NCBI GenBank assembly: GCA_964036275.1
Contig: OZ038440.1
Coordinates: 12,003,690 to 12,067,689, forward strand
Reading direction: 5' to 3'
From: Litoditis marina
Taxonomy: Eukaryota > Nematoda > Chromadorea > Rhabditida > Rhabditidae
Length of the DNA: 64,000 nucleotides
In this document: positions 59,262-64,000 of the stretch, one piece after another
How the letters are laid out: every line of letters starts with the position of its first letter
How positions within the stretch are numbered: the first letter of the stretch is position 1
Made by a program: the position numbers and the translations under genes
Notes under the pieces: model-generated
What the model saw: the letters and a program-made list of their open reading frames with translations, nothing else
Databases searched by the model: none
What the model was told of the DNA's origin: nothing

Positions 59262-60883
59262 CTTACTCTCCCACTCGCTCTCCCTCTCCCTCTCTCAACC
59301 TCTTCCGTGTCCTTATAGCGCCTGTAGCCCTTTGACCATGAATCTTCCATTCAACCATTTCCATTCATCGTACGCTGTTTACACACATCTTTGCACATAA
59401 TATGTCTGACCGATTTCCACCCATTCACAATACAAGTCATCCCCTTCCTACAGCGTATGATCAAATCCCAGTTTTACTTTCATCTCGATACACTTCATAA
59501 TCTACTAATTTAGAACGTTAATCAATAAGATCAAACTACAAACTCAACAAGATAGGGCACAATATACCGTATATATTCGTTTCACGAAGAGCAAACCCTA
59601 TACCAGTAGATCACTCTAAATCCGTCAGTACATCACTCTAAATCGAAGAAATAGGTGAAAGTTCAAAGATTCTTCATTGTGGTAAAATATGCTTTATGCT
59701 TCTGCCAACCAAAAGGTGACAACAGATATTTCTTATAAATGTTTACACAACTTATTGAAAAAAATTGTTGTGTACTCAAAATAGTTCAATAGTATCCAGA
59801 TTCCGTACTTCTAGATAGTTAGGTGCTAAATAACGATAATTAACGTTGATACAATGACATTTTATGGTAATTAGAGTGCATATTTATTGTTCCGTCGTTT
59901 TCATGTTTGCATGTTCTTTCTCTCTTCCAGTTGCGTGGTGTCTAGTTTCGGTTGAAAAGATTGACACCAAGGCTAATTGAGACGTTACATCATTTCAATA
60001 TTATAGGTCGTACATGAATTGATTGTGCTGATCTCATTTTCTTAAGTTTCAAGACCTTTGTTGGATTTTTGCAGTTAATTAAGTTGCTAAGAAGCGTTGG
60101 TTCTCAATGAAAGCTTCCTCTCTTTCTAGTTTCTAGTCTAGTTATTTTCTTCCTGTCAGTTTTTATATAGCTTATCTATTTTCTTCTAGATAAACAATGA
60201 AAAAACATAGTTTTATGAAATTTTCGTTCTATAAGTAAGAGACTTTATAATAGTATAAGGTTTTATATCTTTTATTTTATAAGAACTTTCAAGAACAAAT
60301 CAATGCTCTCAATATCACTAGATGTGTATCATCTTTTCCTGCTTGGTCAGAGAGTAATTATGTCGAAGGAAAGCTAATTTATCTCCAGTTTATAATTAGT
60401 CGAATTAAAATACGCGCGACACCGCTGAACGACCTGTTTGTATAGCACACAACTATCTCGAATTATTATGGAAATATGTGCTCAGTGAAAGGTGCCACTC
60501 GAATTAGTTCAGTTCGACTGAAGTCGAAAACATATAAGTTTATTAGTTTTTTTTTATTTCCAAAGTATTCATTTTAGAACATATCTTGACTATTTTCGGG
60601 ATAACTGTTCATTCCATAAAATTAATAACTGACATTTTGAACTAAGTCGAGAATTGTTGCTGAAAATCGAATTATTTCACAAATCTTTCAAAAATAGGGA
60701 AATAGTTTCCCAGCAGAAAGAGAAGAGGGAAATATTTCTAGAATGCTGTTCCTACCCGGTGAGAACCCCGGGAACGGAGAATGCCATTTGCAAACGAGTT
60801 CCCCCTCCTCCCATGTAAATAGTATGCGGAGTAATGTCTTTTCTGATGTCTATTTTCCTCTAAAACGACCAGTTACCCGCTCC
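59259..60883. other. no gene seen
   Basis: GATCAAACTACAAACTC near 59531 is one more dispersed motif copy. A CTCTTCCAG near 59931 is followed by stops in the needed frame. Confidence 0.45.
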
Positions 60884-61490
60884 CTCCAATACTATCACAA
60901 GCTATCTCCTAATGCATTACTACCAGCTGCATGTTCCACGAATAGCAGTTCGAGATACCGTAATCTGCCTTAGAATACAAATGTTTCCCATTTGTTCATA
61001 GATTTATGCGTTTTACAAGTTGGTGTACATAAATAATTAAATTGCTTTCCCAGATAGTATCACTTGCAATCTTCTAATACTACCAGCTGCCCAATCAACA
61101 CATTAGTGATACTGTAATCAAATATTTCTGCTGTGCCGGGTTCGAATCCAAATCCAAACTCTTGCGAGCACCGCTAAAATGGAGAACTGCGTCAGTATCT
61201 GAAAATTCTTGTTTCATTAATGAATTATCGGAGTTCGTTTTGCAAGTTCGTTTACATATAGAACCAGGTTACTTTTCTGAATACTATCACAAGCTGTCTT
61301 CTAATGCATTACTACCAGCTGCCCAACCAACACATTAGAGATACTGTAATCATATTTACTGCTGTGCAGGGGCTAAATCATAATCCAATGCAAGCGCCGC
61401 GTAAATAAAGGAAATTCGTTCGAATCCGAAAATGTGTTGGAGTATGTTCTGCAACGTCGTACGCATACAAAATATAATTTAGTTGTTATC
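60884..61490. repeat. about 200-bp tandem repeat, three diverged units
   Basis: Shared strings CTAATGCATTACTACCAGCTGC (60910, 61298; shortened at 61075), AATACTATCACAAGCT (60889, 61278), GATACTGTAATC (61110, 61342) and an ending around CAAGTTGGTGTACAT / CAAGTTCGTTTACAT mark three units spaced about 170 and 225 bp. Confidence 0.7.
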
Positions 61491-64000
61491 TATACCGCGA
61501 TTTTTGTATTTCCTATGTTTTCGTGTTAAATTAAAAGCTTTGCCTCATTTGTAAAGTTGATTTATTTTGTAACTATCATCGGTCTTTCTCCTATATTATT
61601 GTTCATGATATATTTCTCTCTGGAACCTATTGTGTTTGTAATGTTTATGTGAACGTGGCAAGTTCTTTGCTATGCGGAGGCTAGTTGTGTATCACTTCAT
61701 CCAGTATACCTCACACCTTTGTTGCTATTCATGACCTCGCGTTGTGTTCCGTGCATTATACTACCTGTCAACTCGTATCATACCTCATACTACTGCAAAA
61801 TAACATAAACCAGGAGAACTGTTTTTTTAGAAAACTTCGTCAATCTTTGAAACCCCTTTGAAATTTGGGATAATCTCGCTTGCATCTTCATATATCTTGC
61901 TGTTCATTTCACTGTTTAACATTTTCTGCATGATTGCACTTGCTCAACTATCTAAAGTTATGGCTTGATTTTGTAAATGAACGTACACGAAGTGGTACGA
62001 GGCTGAAAGAAAGCAGGAGTTGGAGAATAATGAATTAAGTAAATTAGAACACAAGTAAGCAATTGTCAATTCACAGGCATGTTTCACACTTTCGACAAGT
62101 TTCTATATTGCATGTTTTGTTGCTACTTTGACATGCTTGTTGCACAGCTTATCTGTGTATAATCGTATTTGCTCTGCTTCTTCTGGTGCTATCTGGTTTC
62201 CGGACAACTACAGTTCTCACGTCTGTTGCAAACTTCAACAAATACTCACGGAAACCGTGAACAAAATCTCCGATTTTGTACACTTTAAAGCAGTCTATGT
62301 CATATCTGTACATGTATCTTGCACGTTCACCTAGAGTGCACACGTTTGTTCCGAACTACGACATCTACTTGATCATTCACGTGACGTAAAAAATATTTTC
62401 TAAACTTATAACTACACAATTATTCTTACGTTTACCTACAGTTCACACTTCTGTTCAAACTACGATTCACACATCTGATACTAGTAACAACTATAGTCCA
62501 CTTCATACTCTCATAAACTCCTACAATACACTTTGAACGTGCCATTGACTGCTTTCTAATAATGCATTCACCTCTATGCTCTTTCTCGTTCTGTGTGTTT
62601 GTTATCTGCTAGATACTAGCATATTAGATGCCAGATCTTCCCAATCTACGTGTTGGTGAAAAAAAATTTCCATTTCTGTTTCCAAACGGAGTGTCAACCT
62701 GAGAACATGAGCACAACAGAGGTGAGATCAGATTGACACTTTGCTTGAGATTGAAAACGGAACTTTCACAAATATTCTGAAAGGCCAGGTCTCATACAGG
62801 GTTCGCTCTTTCCGTCCCAAGCCTATAAGGGGTATGTTGCCCAACCCCGTTGTGTTTGTAGTTTGATCTCGTTGCTCTGCATTAGAACTTCTTAAAATAG
62901 GCGTGTATTGAGTTCAAACTACAAAGAACATTCGGTTATTTCCTTTACATTCTTCCCATCCCCTCCCCTTGCCTATTTCGGGCGTGTTAGCGCGTCCGTT
63001 TCTCTAATTGCCCTGCGGGCATCTACTTTGGTTCCGAGCGTTTCTTCAAATGGTCGTGTAACATTCGACCGGTATAAAGAACAGCTCTGCAAAACGATTA
63101 GAAAGGAGGGGCTGTAGGGGACAATCAGCTGTCCAGTTGGGAACAATAACAAGTTTAGACCTTAAAATTACACACCTTAGCCTGATGGATGCGATTTCCA
63201 GTGTCGTTTTGAGAAGTTTGTTGAAACTTTTTGTTGAGCTGGTGGGATTTAACTCATGTTTCTACCATTTAAAAACAGTCAAAAATTGCTTTGAAAATTT
63301 GAGAATGGAAAGTCTACTTCTAATCTCCTCTTGTTTTCCGAAAAAAAAGTTTACTCTCCCCTCACTGGCATTGGACGCAAACGTGAACTTTGGATTGGGT
63401 ACAAACGTGAACTAACCATCCACCTTGAAGTGTTTTTTAGCAGTATATTATGTTTGGTGACACAAACATTCCTTTCGTCTCGAATACAATGAAACTTGGA
63501 ATGTTCATGGGTTCGCGGGGGTTTCTATTCCGAATGAAGAGGTCGTCCCTTTTCAAGAGACCCCCCCCCTCCCTCAACTAGACCATCCAATTAGCATATT
63601 CCGCTAAGAGGTATTTCTCGCGCCCACCTACAATTGCGAACCGCTATCTCGCTCTCATGCAAAGGTCGTTCTTTCTTGCTTTGCTGGGTTACTGTAGGCA
63701 TTTTTGTTTACATCCTCAGAAAAACTATTCGAACACAACTAATAAAAATTATAGTCTACTTTGCACCTTTTGCAAATTTAGGGCTACTTGTTTGTAGCAT
63801 TTAATTCTCGATTGAGTAAGAAAAAGGGTGTTTAAGAAGTTGTGTTCGTCATATATGTTAGACAAAGTTTGTTTTCACCACAATTTCTTTCAGTTTCTCT
63901 CTCACTGTTCTTTACCCAAACTATCTCTCTGGTCTATTTAGGTTTCCTGTCCAGTAGAATAAATTACCACCAGCAATTTTCGAATGTGATAAATTACCGC
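61491..64000. other. no gene seen
   Basis: AT-rich DNA with TGTGTTTGTAGTTTGATC at about 62850 (dispersed motif). CTTTCAG at about 63897 opens a 46-bp phase-2 stretch with a weak donor, which I could not support as the next exon. The C-rich run at 63563-63572 may be hard to assemble. Confidence 0.45.

Noticed and set aside
58960..59400. 146-codon + strand frame
   Set aside because: It runs through the CT microsatellite; the protein is mostly Leu/Ser repeats.
61120..61160. GGGTTCGAATCC, a perfect tRNA T-loop string
   Set aside because: No acceptor stem or other arms around it, and the parallel repeat unit at about 61360 lacks it.
62700..62730. ATGAGCACAACAGAG/GTGAGA as another first exon
   Set aside because: It ends in phase 0, while the next exon after exon D must accept phase 2.
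63899..63944. Possible exon following exon D
   Set aside because: Acceptor CTTTCAG and open phase-2 frame, but the donor GTTTCC is weak and the sequence is pyrimidine-rich like its flanks.

Overview
The window looks like nuclear DNA of a nematode, most likely a Caenorhabditis-type genome. It has short exons with TTTCAG acceptors and GTGAGT or GTAAGT donors, trans-splice-like acceptors just before start codons, AT-rich introns full of small terminal-inverted-repeat elements, and a BEL/Pao retrotransposon whose primer site fits tRNA-Gly. No bacterial-style operon, rRNA or intact tRNA gene was seen. All intron-exon calls are by eye from splice sites, reading phase and codon content.

Region 1 (1-1708) is gene-free: three 140-bp GC-rich tandem units, a purine minisatellite, and an inverted-repeat element with a smaller MITE nested inside it. 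Region 2 (1709-33089) is one satellite array of about 46 head-to-tail units of about 530 bp. It shows three higher-order duplications (2382, 2422 and 1593 bp), four 302-bp deletion units, two copies of a 792-bp Penelope-like fragment carrying a hammerhead-like motif, a 79-bp insertion, and one BEL/Pao LTR element (15392-21628). The LTR element has two 438-bp LTRs that look identical, a 5-bp target duplication, gag and protease, but no reverse transcriptase, RNase H or integrase. A second zinc-knuckle Gag-like reading frame sits where pol should be.

Region 3 (33090-64000) is single-copy and intron-rich. On the + strand, four internal exons at 55003-56733 join in perfect phase. Upstream, over about 18 kb, at least six separate ATG exons all stop one base into a glycine codon, directly before a donor. 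All could join the first shared exon. I read this as one gene with many alternative first exons, whose body lies beyond the right edge. The protein is not recognised from the part visible here. The introns hold a MITE family with six copies, a palindromic MITE family with four copies, and a 6.4-kb TIR element (43586-50033) that splits a MITE and contains two of the alternative first exons. A few exon-like stretches lie on the minus strand (34.6, 35.9, 39.5 and 53.8 kb). From 56734 to the end no convincing exon was found.
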